In this document: in pieces, positions 38,601 through 49,070 of the stretch | How the letters are laid out: every line of letters starts with the position of its first letter | Numbering within the stretch: the stretch's first letter is position 1 | Source of the DNA: Vibrio aestuarianus | GTDB lineage: Bacteria > Pseudomonadota > Gammaproteobacteria > Enterobacterales > Vibrionaceae | Reading direction: 5' to 3' | Assembly (NCBI RefSeq): GCF_012395185.1 | Contig: NZ_JAAZTU010000001.1 | Span: 1-64,000, forward strand | DNA: 64,000 nucleotides | Translations under genes and position numbers: made by a program | The notes under the pieces: generated by a model | The model's database searches: none | What the model saw: only the letters and a program-made list of their open reading frames with translations | What the model was told of the DNA's origin: nothing

Positions 38601-39269
38601 TTAGCGACATAATAGCTCGTGATTGGGGTTCAGGATTTTTTCCATCGCCTTTTGATAAGTGTCATTCACCCGTTCGCGTGAATTACAACGAACACCTAGA
38701 TATTCTAAGCGTCCATCTTCAATACCGTACACTACGCCATGCAGTTCTACATCTTGACCGCGCTCCCACGCGTTTTGTAGGACCGTGGAGTTGCCCAAGT
38801 TATACACTTGTTCAGCAACATTGATTTCACAAAGCTTGTCGGCTTTATTTTGTTCGGGTATAGCATCTAAATAGGTGCGATGTTTCAGGTATAAGTCACG
38901 AACATGCAGTAACCAGTTGTTGATCAACCCTAGTTGTGGATTATCAATCGCTGCATTCACACCCCCACAGTCATAGTGTCCGCAGATAATGATGTGTTTT
39001 ACTTTCAATACATCAACCGCATATTGCACCACAGAAAGACAATTCAAGTCGGTATGAATTACCTGGTTTGCGACGTTGCGATGCACAAACAGTTCACCCG
39101 AATAAAGCCCGGTTAAACGTTCCGCAGGTACGCGACTGTCAGAGCAACCAATCCAGAGAAAATCAGGGTCTTGCCCTTGAGCTAGCTTTGCAAAGTACTC
39201 AGGACGTTCTGCTTTAATCGATTCAGACCAACGCGAGTTATTTTCAAAAAGCTGTTTAAGTTCTGGCAT
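38601..39269 (-). CDS. can: Beta-class carbonic anhydrase
   Basis: Zinc enzyme interconverting CO2 and bicarbonate. The 222-aa protein has the complete beta-class site: C42 and D44-R46 in [11 protein letters not shown]98 and C101 in [11 protein letters not shown] 39269 is chosen because AGGGAAGTGAG lies just upstream; an in-frame codon at 39293 adds residues without a ribosome site. It is divergent from a SulP transporter, which suggests a shared role in bicarbonate supply. Confidence 0.95.
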   Translation of the reverse strand: MPELKQLFENNSRWSESIKAERPEYFAKLAQGQDPDFLWIGCSDSRVPAERLTGLYSGELFVHRNVANQVIHTDLNCLSVVQYAVDVLKVKHIIICGHYDCGGVNAAIDNPQLGLINNWLLHVRDLYLKHRTYLDAIPEQNKADKLCEINVAEQVYNLGNSTVLQNAWERGQDVELHGVVYGIEDGRLEYLGVRCNSRERVNDTYQKAMEKILNPNHELLCR

Positions 39270-39534
39270 CTCACTTCCCTTAAAATAGACCAAATTGCAT
39301 CAATAGTAATGCTCAAGAATAAATCTGACTATACACAATGTTACAATTTCATTCTCTTATAAAATGAAGAAAAAGGCACTCATCTGACGAGTTCTCGTAT
39401 GAAAAATCATGAACTTAGCTAGTTCCCATTTTTTTAGTCAAGATTGGCTAAAATTGTCGTTAATTAACGGTTAATAATTGTGATTAACATTTGCTACAGT
39501 GATGTGATTTTGTTTTTTTACAAGGAGCGCATAA
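39270..39534. promoter_or_regulatory. Divergent control region can / sulP
   Basis: 265 nt, AT-rich. A 12-bp perfect palindrome CGTTAATTAACG lies at 39458-39469, about 65 nt ahead of the sulP start. I cannot fix promoters for either gene with confidence. Confidence 0.4.
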
Positions 39535-41187
39535 GTGTTTGGGAGTCGTTTTGCCAATATTGATTTGAAAGGTGATTTGTTTGGTGGAGTGACAACGGCC
39601 ATTATATCACTGCCTTTGGCGTTAGCTTTTGGTGTTGCTTCGGGCGCCGGTGCGGAAGCTGGGCTTTGGGGCGCGATCATGGTCGGGTTATTTGCTGCTT
39701 TATTTGGCGGCTCATCAACCTTGATATCAGAGCCTACCGGACCGATGACGGTCATTATGACTGCAGTCTTAACCAGCATGGTCGCTAGCTACCCAGAAAC
39801 TGGACTGGCTATGACCTTTACTGTTGTGATGATGGCGGGGGCATTTCAGATATTGCTTGGAACCCTCAAGCTTGGAAAATACATCACATTAATGCCATAC
39901 AGTGTGATATCTGGCTTCATGTCGGGCATTGGTGTCATCCTCATCATTTTGCAACTTTCACCACTGCTTGGTCAGGCAGCCCCTTCGGGTGGGGTGATGG
40001 GAACATTGTCTGCATTGCCAGATATCATCAGCAACATGAAGTTTAATGAACTGTTTTTGGGTTTGCTCACTCTTGGTATTCTATTCTTCTTGCCTAATAA
40101 ATATCGGAAATACGTTCCCGCACAACTGGTTGCTTTAGTGGTAGTGACGTTAATTTCTGTATTGCTATTTAACCCTGAAGATATTCGACGTATTGGCGTG
40201 ATACCGGCTGGTTTGCCTTCACTGGTGATCCCTACTTTTAATGCTGAAATCTTCACAACCATGGTGATTGATGCGTTAGTGCTAGGCACACTAGGTTGTA
40301 TTGATACCTTACTGACCGCGGTGATTGGTGACTCTTTAACACGCAAAGAGCATGACTCAGATAAGGAGTTAAGAGGGCAAGGGCTTGCCAATATGATTTC
40401 AGGATTATTTGGTGCGTTACCGGGCGCAGGGGCAACGATGGGGACGGTGACTAACATTCAAGTTGGAGCGCGTTCACCTTTATCAGGAGTTGCTCGTGCT
40501 TTGGTGTTGGCGTTAGTTGTGTTAGTGGCTGGTGGTTTAACCGAACCTATCCCGATGGCGGTTTTAGCGGGTATTGCTGTCTATGTCGGGTTCAACATTC
40601 TCGATTGGAGTTTCATTCAACGCGCGCATAAAGTCAGCGTGCAAGGCATGGCTATTATGTATGGCGTAATGCTGCTGACGGTGTTTGTTGATTTGATTGT
40701 GGCGGTTGGCTTAGGTGTATTTATCTCTAATATCTTAATCATTGAACGTTTGAGCCGCGAGCAAGCGCGTCAGGTTAAAGCGATCAGTGATGCTGATGAG
40801 AACGATGTGCCCTTGACTGACAGCGAGCGCTCTTTGCTTGAGAAAGCCAATGGCAAAGTGCTGTTCTTTTATCTCTCCGGTCCAATGATCTTTAGTGTTT
40901 CTAAAGCGATATCTCGCCAGCATAACCACATTAGTGACTATGAAGCGATGATCCTTGACCTTACCGATGTGCCAATGATTGATGTGACGGTTGGCTTAGC
41001 GTTAGAGAATGCGATCAGAGATGCGTTAGATGCGAAATGTGCGGTTTATCTGTTGTGTCCGAATATACAAACCAAACAACAGCTAGAGAAGTTCCACATC
41101 TTAGATTTAGTACCGAGTGAGCAGACTTACTCTTTCCGTTATGAAGCGTTAAATGCGGCTGTAAGTCATGTAACCCAATCTAACTAG
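39535..41187 (+). CDS. SulP family anion transporter with STAS domain (GTG start)
   Basis: Inner-membrane transporter of 550 aa. It begins FANIDLKGDLFGGVTTAIISLPLALAFGVASGAG, the SulP N-terminal signature, followed by SSTLISEPTGPMTVIMTAV and about 10-12 helices, and ends in a cytosolic STAS domain (about 425-550; VLFFYLSGPMIFS and LDLTDVPMIDVT). SulP members carry sulfate, bicarbonate or dicarboxylates. The divergent carbonic anhydrase favours bicarbonate here, by inference only. GTG 39535 has AAGGAG 7 nt upstream. Confidence 0.9.
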   Translation: MFGSRFANIDLKGDLFGGVTTAIISLPLALAFGVASGAGAEAGLWGAIMVGLFAALFGGSSTLISEPTGPMTVIMTAVLTSMVASYPETGLAMTFTVVMMAGAFQILLGTLKLGKYITLMPYSVISGFMSGIGVILIILQLSPLLGQAAPSGGVMGTLSALPDIISNMKFNELFLGLLTLGILFFLPNKYRKYVPAQLVALVVVTLISVLLFNPEDIRRIGVIPAGLPSLVIPTFNAEIFTTMVIDALVLGTLGCIDTLLTAVIGDSLTRKEHDSDKELRGQGLANMISGLFGALPGAGATMGTVTNIQVGARSPLSGVARALVLALVVLVAGGLTEPIPMAVLAGIAVYVGFNILDWSFIQRAHKVSVQGMAIMYGVMLLTVFVDLIVAVGLGVFISNILIIERLSREQARQVKAISDADENDVPLTDSERSLLEKANGKVLFFYLSGPMIFSVSKAISRQHNHISDYEAMILDLTDVPMIDVTVGLALENAIRDALDAKCAVYLLCPNIQTKQQLEKFHILDLVPSEQTYSFRYEALNAAVSHVTQSN

Positions 41188-41207
41188 TTTGGGGTGATAA
41201 CCTTAAG

Positions 41208-41235
41208 AGCGCAGATCACTTGGTCTGCGCTTTTT
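41208..41235 (+). terminator. Intrinsic terminator of the sulP gene
   Basis: AGCGCAGA, an 8-nt loop and TCTGCGCT followed by TTTTATTT. Confidence 0.85.
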
Positions 41236-41321
41236 ATTTCATTAATTTCTAATGTTGGGTTGAAAAATGGTGGGTTAGGTGGCACATCTAACAAGTTAAA
41301 GTCACAAAGAGTGATCATTGA

Positions 41322-42242
41322 ATGTACGCATTAGAAATAGAACAACTACGTAAAACCTACGCAGGTGGTTTCGAGGCCCTAAAAGGGGTGAGTTTGCAGG
41401 TAAGAAAGGGCGATTTTTACGCACTGCTTGGACCTAATGGGGCTGGAAAATCGACAACTATCGGTATTATTTCATCCTTGGTCAATAAGACTTCCGGTAA
41501 CGTAAAGGTTTTTGGCTACGATATTGATAAAGATCTGGAACTTGCGAAGCAAAATATTGGCTTGGTTCCTCAAGAATTCAATTTCAACCAATTTGAGAGC
41601 GTTGAGCAGATTGTAATGCAGCAGGCTGGTTATTACGGTGTTGCTAAATCGCTAGCGAAAGAAAGAGCGGAAAAGTATTTATCTAAGCTCGATCTGTGGG
41701 AAAAACGTAAAGAACGTGCACGAAATCTTTCTGGTGGTATGAAACGCCGCTTAATGATTGCTCGCGCTTTGATGCATGAACCCAAACTGCTCATTTTAGA
41801 TGAACCGACGGCTGGTGTGGATATTGAGCTCCGTCGTTCAATGTGGGAATTTCTTAAAGAGATCAATGCACAAGGCATTACCATTATTTTGACCACGCAC
41901 TATTTAGAAGAGGCTGAAATGCTGTGCCGTAACATCGGCATTATCAACCGTGGTGAGTTAATCGAAAATACCTCAATGAAAGATCTGCTCGCGAAACTGC
42001 AGTTTGAGACCTTTATTTTGGATTTGGCTGACGATTCACCGTTGCCTCAGTTAGCTGGCGTTGTTTCACAAACCATGGTTAACGGTTCACTAGAAATCGA
42101 GTTAGAGAAAACCAGAGGGTTGAATTCAGTGTTCGAGCAACTAACGCAGCAAGGCGTGACAGTATTGTCAATGCGCAATAAAGCTAACCGCTTGGAAGAG
42201 CTGTTTGTCAGTATTGTGCAACAACAGAGTCGAGGTCAGTAA
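41322..42242 (+). CDS. yadG: ABC transporter ATP-binding protein (YadG-like)
   Basis: ATPase subunit (306 aa) of an ABC-2-type exporter. Motifs: Walker A LLGPNGAGKST near residue 38, signature LSGGMKRRLMIARALMHEP near 137, Walker B LLILDEPTAGVD near 158, H-loop TTHYLEEAE. It ends 2 nt before the permease gene. The pair next to panC corresponds to E. coli yadGH. Substrate unknown. Confidence 0.92.
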   Translation: MYALEIEQLRKTYAGGFEALKGVSLQVRKGDFYALLGPNGAGKSTTIGIISSLVNKTSGNVKVFGYDIDKDLELAKQNIGLVPQEFNFNQFESVEQIVMQQAGYYGVAKSLAKERAEKYLSKLDLWEKRKERARNLSGGMKRRLMIARALMHEPKLLILDEPTAGVDIELRRSMWEFLKEINAQGITIILTTHYLEEAEMLCRNIGIINRGELIENTSMKDLLAKLQFETFILDLADDSPLPQLAGVVSQTMVNGSLEIELEKTRGLNSVFEQLTQQGVTVLSMRNKANRLEELFVSIVQQQSRGQ

Positions 42243-42244
42243 TT

Positions 42245-43015
42245 ATGTATCGTTTGTATTGGACGGCTTTTTGTAGCTTGTTGACCAAGGAAATAAACCG
42301 CTTTACGCGAATTTGGGTGCAGACCTTAGTGCCACCAGCTATTACCATGACGCTTTATTTCATCATTTTTGGTAACTTGATTGGTTCGCGAATTGGTCAA
42401 ATGAATGGTTTTAGCTACATGGAATATATTGTGCCGGGCTTAATCATGATGTCGGTGATCACCAACTCTTATTCCAATGTTGCTTCTTCTTTCTTTAGCG
42501 CGAAATTTCAAAAAAATATTGAAGAGTTACTGGTTGCTCCCGTTCCCAATTACGTGATTATTGCAGGGTTCGTTATGGGGGGCGTAGTGCGAGGTTTATT
42601 AGTCGGAGCCATCGTGACTTTTGTTTCGTTGTTTTTTGTTGATCTACAAGTGGATCATTGGGGCATTATTGTTGCGACGGTATTTCTCACGTCAGTAGTG
42701 TTTGCTTTAGGCGGCATGATTAACGCGGTGTTTGCTAAGACATTTGACGATATTTCGATTATTCCGACTTTTATACTCACGCCATTAACTTATTTAGGTG
42801 GAGTCTTTTATTCGATCAGCCTGCTGCCGGATTTTTGGCAAGGAGTATCGAAAATCAACCCAATTGTTTATATGGTTAATGCGTTTCGCTATGGTTTTCT
42901 TGGGGTTTCTGATGTGGGTATCGTGACTTCCTTTAGCGTACTGGGGGTTTTTGTGGTCGCGTTGTATGCGGTTGCTCACTATCTTGTATCACGTGGTATT
43001 GGTCTGAGAAGCTAG
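42245..43015 (+). CDS. yadH: ABC-2 type permease (YadH-like)
   Basis: Membrane subunit (256 aa) with six predicted helices, partner of the preceding ATPase. The ABC-2 signature appears as ISIIPTFILTPLTYLGGVFYSISLLPDFWQGVSKINPIVYMVNAFRYGF (about 175-222). Exports an unidentified compound. It closes a two-gene operon before a strong terminator. Confidence 0.92.
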   Translation: MYRLYWTAFCSLLTKEINRFTRIWVQTLVPPAITMTLYFIIFGNLIGSRIGQMNGFSYMEYIVPGLIMMSVITNSYSNVASSFFSAKFQKNIEELLVAPVPNYVIIAGFVMGGVVRGLLVGAIVTFVSLFFVDLQVDHWGIIVATVFLTSVVFALGGMINAVFAKTFDDISIIPTFILTPLTYLGGVFYSISLLPDFWQGVSKINPIVYMVNAFRYGFLGVSDVGIVTSFSVLGVFVVALYAVAHYLVSRGIGLRS

Positions 43016-43042
43016 TACTACTCGTAGCCAATAATTGCTAAT

Positions 43043-43072
43043 AAAAAGGTCGACACAGTGTCGACCTTTTTT
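43043..43072. terminator. Bidirectional terminator yadGH / panC
   Basis: AAAAAGGTCGAC, loop ACAGT, GTCGACCTTTTT: a 12-bp stem with A and T runs on both sides. Confidence 0.93.
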
Positions 43073-43090
43073 AATTCAGCAGGTTGGAGA

Positions 43091-43972
43091 TTATTCTTCT
43101 TCAGGATCGGCTTTGCTTTCTACATTGAAATCTACGATTTGGTTATCAATCAAACGGGCTTGGCCTAAAAAAGCTGAAACTAAAATCACTGCTTGAGTTG
43201 TCTCGGCTGAGATAACTTGCAGAGTTTTAGCGTCGCGAATGAAGATCTCATCCGGTTGTAAGCCAGCAGCGCGCAGTTGATCACTCGCATCTTCAATGAT
43301 CGATGCATAGTCATCACGTCCACCACGCATTGCACTACTGATCCAACGCATAGTGCGTGCTAGCACTGGAGCTCGTTGGCGTTGATCGAGTGTAAGCAGG
43401 CCATTGCGTGAGCTCATGGCTAACCCGTCCATTTCGCGCACGGTTGGAACACCAATAATTTCAATATCCATGCATAGGTCATTAACCATCTGACGAATAA
43501 CGGCCAATTGCTGGAAATCTTTTTCCCCAAAACAAGCGACATTAGGCTGAACAATATTGAATAGTTTAGCGACAATGGTTGCTACACCACGAAAATGTCC
43601 TGGTCTTGAAGCGCCTTCGAGCATATGCGATAGCCCTGGTACTTCAATAAAGGTTTGTTTGTCTAAACCTTGTGGATACATAACTTCTGGGGTTGGAGTA
43701 AAGACAAAATCAACGCCTTCCGCGTTAAGTTTACTTAAGTCTTCATCTAATGTTCTTGGGTAGTTGTTTAAGTCATCTGCACGATCAAATTGCATTGGAT
43801 TGACAAAAATACTGACCACGACCACATTTCCCTCTTCACGAGCTTTACGCACTAGGGTCAAGTGGCCTTCATGTAAGTTGCCCATGGTTGGCACAAAAGC
43901 GACTCGGCGACCATCACGCTTATACTGTTTGATCTGCTCGCGAAGAGCTGAAATGTCAGCAAAAGTTTGCAT
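43091..43972 (-). CDS. panC: Pantothenate synthetase
   Basis: ATP-dependent joining of pantoate and beta-alanine to give pantothenate. The 293-aa protein has the nucleotidyltransferase motif [18 protein letters not shown] (near 28), [35 protein letters not shown] and the KMSKS-like MSSRNGLL. It lies 11 nt after panB. An acidic C-terminal tail (SKADPEEE) is present. Confidence 0.97.
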   Translation of the reverse strand: MQTFADISALREQIKQYKRDGRRVAFVPTMGNLHEGHLTLVRKAREEGNVVVVSIFVNPMQFDRADDLNNYPRTLDEDLSKLNAEGVDFVFTPTPEVMYPQGLDKQTFIEVPGLSHMLEGASRPGHFRGVATIVAKLFNIVQPNVACFGEKDFQQLAVIRQMVNDLCMDIEIIGVPTVREMDGLAMSSRNGLLTLDQRQRAPVLARTMRWISSAMRGGRDDYASIIEDASDQLRAAGLQPDEIFIRDAKTLQVISAETTQAVILVSAFLGQARLIDNQIVDFNVESKADPEEE

Positions 43973-43983
43973 GAATATCTCCT

Positions 43984-44778
43984 TTAGGCAATGGTATGAG
44001 CATCATCAGGGAAGGCTGCACTTTCTACATCTTGGATGTATTGTGCAACGGCTTTACGCATATCACCTGTTTCAGCAAGGAAGTTTTTCGAGAATTTTGG
44101 CATGTAGTTCGCCGAAATTCCAAACATATCGTGCATTACTAAAATTTGACCATCTGTTACATTACCTGTACCAATACCAATTACTGGTACCTCTAGGACT
44201 TCGGTAATGCGCGCGGCAAGGCTAGCAGGAACACATTCTAATAATACAATTTGAGCGCCGGCATCTTGTAGTGCTAATGCATCTTTTACCATGCGATCGG
44301 CTTTTTCTTGATCTCGGCCTTGTACTTTATAACCGCCAAAAATATTGACTGATTGAGGGGTTAAACCCAAGTGAGCACAAACTGGAACCGCACGCTCTGT
44401 CAGCATTTTTACGGTATCCACTAACCAGTCGCCACCTTCAATTTTCACCATGTTTGCACCAGCTTGCATGATTTTGGCTGCATTTTCGCATGCTTGCTCT
44501 GGTGTGGCGTAACTCATGAAAGGCATGTCGGCCATCAGTAAGCTGTTTGGGCTGCCTGCACGCACACTGCGAGTGTGGTAGGCGATCTCATCGACCGTGA
44601 CGGGCAGAGTATCAGTTTTACCTTGCAGTACCATTCCTAACGAGTCACCGACGAGTAAAACGGGCATTTCTTGGCTTTCAAAAAGTTGTGCAAAACTGGC
44701 GTCATAAGCGGTCACTGACGCAAATTTACGACCTTGTTGTTTCCATTGAATTAGGTCGTTGATCGTAATTTTTTTCAT
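43984..44778 (-). CDS. panB: 3-methyl-2-oxobutanoate hydroxymethyltransferase
   Basis: First step of pantothenate synthesis: ketoisovalerate plus methylene-THF gives ketopantoate. The 264-aa barrel shows [38 protein letters not shown] (metal and substrate binding), MVKIEGG and [19 protein letters not shown]. It overlaps folK by 4 nt (ATGA), linking folate and pantothenate synthesis, both of which meet at methylene-THF use. Confidence 0.97.
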   Translation of the reverse strand: MKKITINDLIQWKQQGRKFASVTAYDASFAQLFESQEMPVLLVGDSLGMVLQGKTDTLPVTVDEIAYHTRSVRAGSPNSLLMADMPFMSYATPEQACENAAKIMQAGANMVKIEGGDWLVDTVKMLTERAVPVCAHLGLTPQSVNIFGGYKVQGRDQEKADRMVKDALALQDAGAQIVLLECVPASLAARITEVLEVPVIGIGTGNVTDGQILVMHDMFGISANYMPKFSKNFLAETGDMRKAVAQYIQDVESAAFPDDAHTIA

Positions 44779-45284
44779 TTGATGTCCTTACTAGGCGTTG
44801 GCGATTGCCAAATACTGAGCCCATTACGATCGACTTGGTTTAAAAGTTCGTTGAGCTCAGCCCCATCAGGGAGTTGTAAATTTGGTGCGATTTCAGCGAG
44901 CGGGTAAAGTACGAATTCTCGTACTTTCATTCCATAATGAGGAATGGTTAGACGCTCGGAATCGATCACCTCATTGCCGTAAAGAAGAATATCTAAGTCG
45001 AGAGTTCTTGGCCCCCAACGTTCATCTTTACGGACGCGCCCCTGTTCCAACTCGATACGTTGTGTGCAATCAAGTAGTTCAAGTGGCGTTAATTCAGTTT
45101 GGACTTTAACTACAGCATTGATGTAATTGGGTTGATTTTGCGGCCCCATAGGCGTGCTGCTGTAAAGTTCAGATGTTGCAATAAATTCAGACTTCGGTAG
45201 ACATTTTAGGGCATCAATTGCTTGTTTTGCTTGTGTGACGGGATCGCCTAAATTGCTACCAACCGCAATGTAAACCTCGATCAT
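44775..45284 (-). CDS. folK: Hydroxymethyl-dihydropterin pyrophosphokinase
   Basis: Folate pathway kinase (169 aa). Signature motifs: [14 protein letters not shown] at the N-terminus, [21 protein letters not shown], and [28 protein letters not shown]. It overlaps pcnB upstream (4 nt) and panB downstream (4 nt), so pcnB-folK-panB-panC form one compact operon. Confidence 0.97.
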   Translation of the reverse strand: MIEVYIAVGSNLGDPVTQAKQAIDALKCLPKSEFIATSELYSSTPMGPQNQPNYINAVVKVQTELTPLELLDCTQRIELEQGRVRKDERWGPRTLDLDILLYGNEVIDSERLTIPHYGMKVREFVLYPLAEIAPNLQLPDGAELNELLNQVDRNGLSIWQSPTPSKDIK

Positions 45285-46642
45285 GATTCAGGTTTACTCT
45301 TCTTCGTATTGCGTGGGCTTTTGCGGCGACGGAAGCTAGGTTTACTGGTACTGCCACCTAAATCGTTTGCCATCGCTTGGCGCATATCACGACCCGCGCT
45401 TTCAAAAGTTGCCCACCAATCAGCTAGTTTCTTCGTTTCTCCGCCTTCAATTTCCCCACGCATTTGTAGGAAATCAAACCCTGCTCGGAACTTATTGAGT
45501 TCCATTAAGCGGAAAGCACGCTTGCCATTGCGACGAGGTAGTCGTAGCTGAAGCTGCCAAATCTCGCGGATAGTTGCCGTATGACGGCGAGGTATGGCCA
45601 GTGTTTTGACCACTTGATCAAGAATCAAATTGCTCGCTTCCATTACCGCATCGTAATAAGCAAAATTACGTTGTTCCATTAACTCTTCGGCCAGCTGCAC
45701 GGTTGGATACCAGAAGATAGCCGCGAACATAAAGGCTGGATTAATGCGTTTACCTTCTTCAATGCGTAGGTCGGTAGAGTCCAAGACGAGATCAAGCATT
45801 TGCTCTGTCTGTGAGTCGTATTCCGGCGTGAAATACTGAGCAATGACTGGAAACAACTGTTGGAACAAGTTGTACTCACGCATTAAGTGATAAGTCTCTA
45901 AACCATGACCCGTTTGCAGCATTTTGAGTGATTCTTCGTACAGACGTGCTGCCGGAATATCTCTCAGTAAGGGGGCAAGGTGTTCGATTGGATCGGCGGT
46001 ATCTTCTTCAATATCAAAGTCGAGCTTGGCCGCAAAGCGTATAGCACGCAACATGCGAACTGGATCTTCGCGATAGCGAGTCTCAGGGTCACCAATTAAA
46101 CGAATCAGCTTATCTTCTAAGTCATCAACGCCGCCAGCATAATCGTGAATGCTGTAATCTGCGATGCTGTAGTACATGGCGTTGATGGTGAAATCACGAC
46201 GTTCGGCATCTTCATCAATCGTGCCGTAGACGTTATCACGCAAAAGCATACCTGCTTCCGATTGTGCGGAAACATTTTGCGTCGGCTCTTGGTGATGGCC
46301 GCGAAAGGTTGCTACTTCGATAATATCTCGACCAAACATAATATGCGCTAAACGGAAGCGACGACCTATTAATCGGCAGTTACGAAACAGATGGCGAATT
46401 TGTTCTGGCGTTGCATTGGTGGCGATATCAAAATCTTTTGGTGTTTCACCAAGCAGTAAATCACGTACTCCGCCACCGACTAGGTACGCGTCAAAACCTG
46501 CGCCATGAAGTCGGTATAGCACCTTTAGCGCATTATCGCTGATTTGCTTGCGCGAAATATTGTGCTCTTGACGAGTGATAATATTCAGAGCTAAGTCTTG
46601 GTAAACGCGGTTTTCGCGTGGTGTATAGTCGTTTTTATTCAT
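45281..46642 (-). CDS. pcnB: Poly(A) polymerase I
   Basis: Adds 3' poly(A) tails that speed RNA decay. Of about 453 aa, the nucleotidyltransferase core has VLYRLHGAGFDAYLVGGGVRDLLLGETPKDFDIATNATPEQIRHLF with the DxD catalytic pair, and RRDFTINAMYY. The C-terminus is basic ([16 protein letters not shown]). Start is uncertain: ATGs at 46642 and 46648 and a TTG at 46672 are all in frame and none has a clear ribosome site. E. coli pcnB also initiates poorly, with a non-AUG codon. A 107-nt gap separates it from gluQRS. Confidence 0.93.
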   Translation of the reverse strand: MNKNDYTPRENRVYQDLALNIITRQEHNISRKQISDNALKVLYRLHGAGFDAYLVGGGVRDLLLGETPKDFDIATNATPEQIRHLFRNCRLIGRRFRLAHIMFGRDIIEVATFRGHHQEPTQNVSAQSEAGMLLRDNVYGTIDEDAERRDFTINAMYYSIADYSIHDYAGGVDDLEDKLIRLIGDPETRYREDPVRMLRAIRFAAKLDFDIEEDTADPIEHLAPLLRDIPAARLYEESLKMLQTGHGLETYHLMREYNLFQQLFPVIAQYFTPEYDSQTEQMLDLVLDSTDLRIEEGKRINPAFMFAAIFWYPTVQLAEELMEQRNFAYYDAVMEASNLILDQVVKTLAIPRRHTATIREIWQLQLRLPRRNGKRAFRLMELNKFRAGFDFLQMRGEIEGGETKKLADWWATFESAGRDMRQAMANDLGGSTSKPSFRRRKSPRNTKKSKPES

Positions 46643-46749
46643 GTGCATCTGGCAATGATTGGTTTTGGCCAACCTTGCTTTTTTAAGTAAAAGTGCCCGA
46701 TAGGGACGATTTTGCGGCTAATAATAGCGTAAGGATAGCCTTTTGAGAA

Positions 46750-47619
46750 TCACGGTGTGATCTCGATCTCCCGAGGGAGTTGTTCAATATGCCAATTTTG
46801 GCAGCCCCATTGGATGATTTCTTCGATTGAGGCGTCGCTAATCTCTTGTTTTATACTGAACCCTAAGAATCGCATTGCATTTAGTAATGTGGGTTTAGGA
46901 TTCTGAATATCAATCGCCATGGCATGATTTTGTTTCGATAATTTATTACCGCTTCCGTCCATGGCTAATGGAAGATGTAGATAGCTTACCGGAGTTTTAT
47001 GTAAGCAATGATACAGGCTGATTTGTCGTCCCGTTGGCTCAATTAAATCCGCGCCGCGTACCACTTCAGTTACTCCTTGATCGATATCATCAAGGACAAC
47101 GGCTAGATTATAAGCGAATAAACCATCTCGTCGCTTAATAATGAAGTCTTCTTCTGCCAATGCCTTAGGAATGTGAATTTCGCCATGTTTTTGATCGAAA
47201 AATGATTCTATCGGCATGTCGACGCGCAATCTTACCGAGCAATCGCCAGCGAATGAAAGCTTTTTATGACGACAGGAGCCTAAATAGAAGCCACCAGCTT
47301 GTTTAATTTGCTTACGTGTACATTGACAGTAATAGGCTTGTCCAGTCGTTAACCAGAGATCAATTTGGCTTTGATATAACGCATGGCGTTGGCTTTGGTA
47401 GACGACTTCACCATCCCAGAGCAGTCCATAGGCTTCAATGGCTTGCAATATTAATGAGGCTGCACCGGGCATTTCTCTTGGCGGATCAAGATCTTCAATA
47501 CGAACCAGCCATTGGCCGTGTTGGGATTTTGCTTGAAAATAGCTACCTAGCGCTGCGATCAGCGAGCCAAAATGCAGTGGACCAGAAGGTGAAGGGGCAA
47601 ATCGTCCAATATAGTTCAT
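46750..47619 (-). CDS. gluQ: Glutamyl-Q tRNA(Asp) synthetase
   Basis: Truncated glutamyl-tRNA synthetase paralogue (289 aa, no anticodon-binding domain). It attaches glutamate to queuosine in tRNA-Asp. Motifs: FAPSPSGPLHFGSLIAALGSY (HIGH region), four zinc ligands in CQCTRKQ...YLGSCRHK, DDIDQGVTEVVRGADLIEPTGRQ, and the KMSKS equivalent NKLSKQNHA. It lies 72 nt after dksA, in the order dksA-gluQ-pcnB-folK seen in E. coli. Confidence 0.96.
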   Translation of the reverse strand: MNYIGRFAPSPSGPLHFGSLIAALGSYFQAKSQHGQWLVRIEDLDPPREMPGAASLILQAIEAYGLLWDGEVVYQSQRHALYQSQIDLWLTTGQAYYCQCTRKQIKQAGGFYLGSCRHKKLSFAGDCSVRLRVDMPIESFFDQKHGEIHIPKALAEEDFIIKRRDGLFAYNLAVVLDDIDQGVTEVVRGADLIEPTGRQISLYHCLHKTPVSYLHLPLAMDGSGNKLSKQNHAMAIDIQNPKPTLLNAMRFLGFSIKQEISDASIEEIIQWGCQNWHIEQLPREIEITP

Positions 47620-47653
47620 CGCGATTCATCCAAGTGGGAAGGGAATAAAACAA

Positions 47654-47675
47654 AAAGGGAGCTTAAGCTCCCTTT
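47654..47675 (-). terminator. Intrinsic terminator of dksA
   Basis: AAAGGGAGC, TTAA loop, GCTCCCTTT; on the minus strand it is followed by TTGTTTTATT. Some read-through into gluQ is likely. Confidence 0.85.
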
Positions 47676-47691
47676 ATTAACATTGCTAGGA

Positions 47692-48135
47692 TTAACCTTG
47701 CATCTGTTTTTCTTTAAGCTCAGCAAGCGTTTTACAGTCAATGCAAAGGTCTGCGGTTGGGCGAGCTTCTAGGCGACGTACGCCAATTTCAACGCCACAA
47801 GACTCACAGAAGCCGTAGTCATCTTCTTCAATCTTGTTCAGTGTTTTTTCAATTTTCTTGATCAAACGACGTTCGCGGTCACGGTTACGCAGTTCTAAAC
47901 TGAACTCTTCTTCTTGAGATGCGCGATCAACAGGATCTGGAAAGTTTGCCGCTTCATCTTTCATGTGGTTAACCGTGCGTTCAACTTCGTCACGAAGTTG
48001 GCTACGCCAAGCGCCTAAAATTTTTGTAAAGTGAGCCATCTGCTCAGGTGACATATACTCTTCACCTGGTTTTTCCTGGTACGGCTCAACACCTGCAATG
48101 GCTAGGATGCCTATCGCTTTTTTCTTCTCTGGCAT
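47692..48135 (-). CDS. dksA: RNA polymerase-binding transcription factor DksA
   Basis: Partner of ppGpp that enters the RNA polymerase secondary channel during the stringent response. The 147-aa protein has a long coiled coil (about 35-110) with the acidic tip region [25 protein letters not shown] and a four-Cys zinc finger CESCGVEIG...CIDCK. Zinc-containing form, so not a DksA2-type paralogue. sfsA lies upstream on the same strand. Confidence 0.98.
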   Translation of the reverse strand: MPEKKKAIGILAIAGVEPYQEKPGEEYMSPEQMAHFTKILGAWRSQLRDEVERTVNHMKDEAANFPDPVDRASQEEEFSLELRNRDRERRLIKKIEKTLNKIEEDDYGFCESCGVEIGVRRLEARPTADLCIDCKTLAELKEKQMQG

Positions 48136-48271
48136 ACAGCGTCTCCTACTAACACCTAGTCAACTGCGTGAGCAGCTAATTTGAGGCGGGTATCTATAGC
48201 AAAAAGAAGTATGGTAGGCAAACACTGAATCGTAAACTTGTTGTCAATGTGAAGACGCCATCAACTTTTTA

Positions 48272-49015
48272 TCATGAATAGGCGAATTCTACAGCTTTAA
48301 CCAGTTTGATTTCATTTTCAGAAAGCACAGCCTTGTAGCACAGTACTTCCACCCCTTCTTTTTGCGCCTGTTTAAGTAATTGTGAATAGTTCGCGTCTAT
48401 ATGGTGCGCTGGCGACACTTTTTCAATCCCTGAATGTAAAACAGTGAATAAAAGTACGGCTCTACTTCCATTTTTAGCCATTTCTGTTAGTTCGCGTAAA
48501 TGCTTTTGCCCGCGCGTTGTGATCGCATCAGGAAAATAACCTTGTCCAGGGTTGTACTCAGCGGTCTCTGTCGTAGAGTGGGATTCATCTAATAAGGTGA
48601 CACTCTTCACTTCTATATAGCATTTTGGTTTGGATTCTGATTTGAGCAAGATATCAATTCGACTATTTTCTTGGCCGTATTTCACTTCTGTTTGTAAGTG
48701 ATCGTAGCCTACCAGCTCTTTAATCACGCCATTTTCAATCGCTTCAACGGCTAATTGATTAGCGCGAGCAGTATTAACGCAAATGCGATTTCCTTGTGTG
48801 GTTTCGCTGATTTCCCAGCTGTGGGGGTATTTGCGTTTTGGGTTATCGGAAGTGGAAAACCACACACGATTACCTGTGTCAGCACAACCGGTCATGGCAC
48901 CGGTATTGGCGCAATGAATCGTACGTGTTGTACCGTCGTCCATTGTGATATCAGCCAGAAAGCGTTTATAGCGCTGAATCAAGACCGCGGATTGAAGTGG
49001 AGGATTGAACTGCAT
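48272..49015 (-). CDS. sfsA: SfsA family protein (sugar fermentation stimulation)
   Basis: Protein of 247 aa matching Sfs[51 protein letters not shown] at the N-terminus (OB-fold part) and a nuclease-like core with [24 protein letters not shown] and [20 protein letters not shown]. The E/VK motif resembles PD-(D/E)xK nucleases, and the E. coli protein was described as a nucleic-acid binder stimulating maltose metabolism. Its true role is unsettled. Divergent from hrpB. Confidence 0.94.
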   Translation of the reverse strand: MQFNPPLQSAVLIQRYKRFLADITMDDGTTRTIHCANTGAMTGCADTGNRVWFSTSDNPKRKYPHSWEISETTQGNRICVNTARANQLAVEAIENGVIKELVGYDHLQTEVKYGQENSRIDILLKSESKPKCYIEVKSVTLLDESHSTTETAEYNPGQGYFPDAITTRGQKHLRELTEMAKNGSRAVLLFTVLHSGIEKVSPAHHIDANYSQLLKQAQKEGVEVLCYKAVLSENEIKLVKAVEFAYS

Positions 49016-49070
49016 TTATCTACTGTTTTTATGTACAATGTTGCCGCCATTTAAACACAAGGACTGCACA

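Noticed and set aside
39972..40457. 161-codon frame antisense to the SulP gene
   Set aside because: A shadow of the membrane protein coding frame without ribosome site or recognisable domain.
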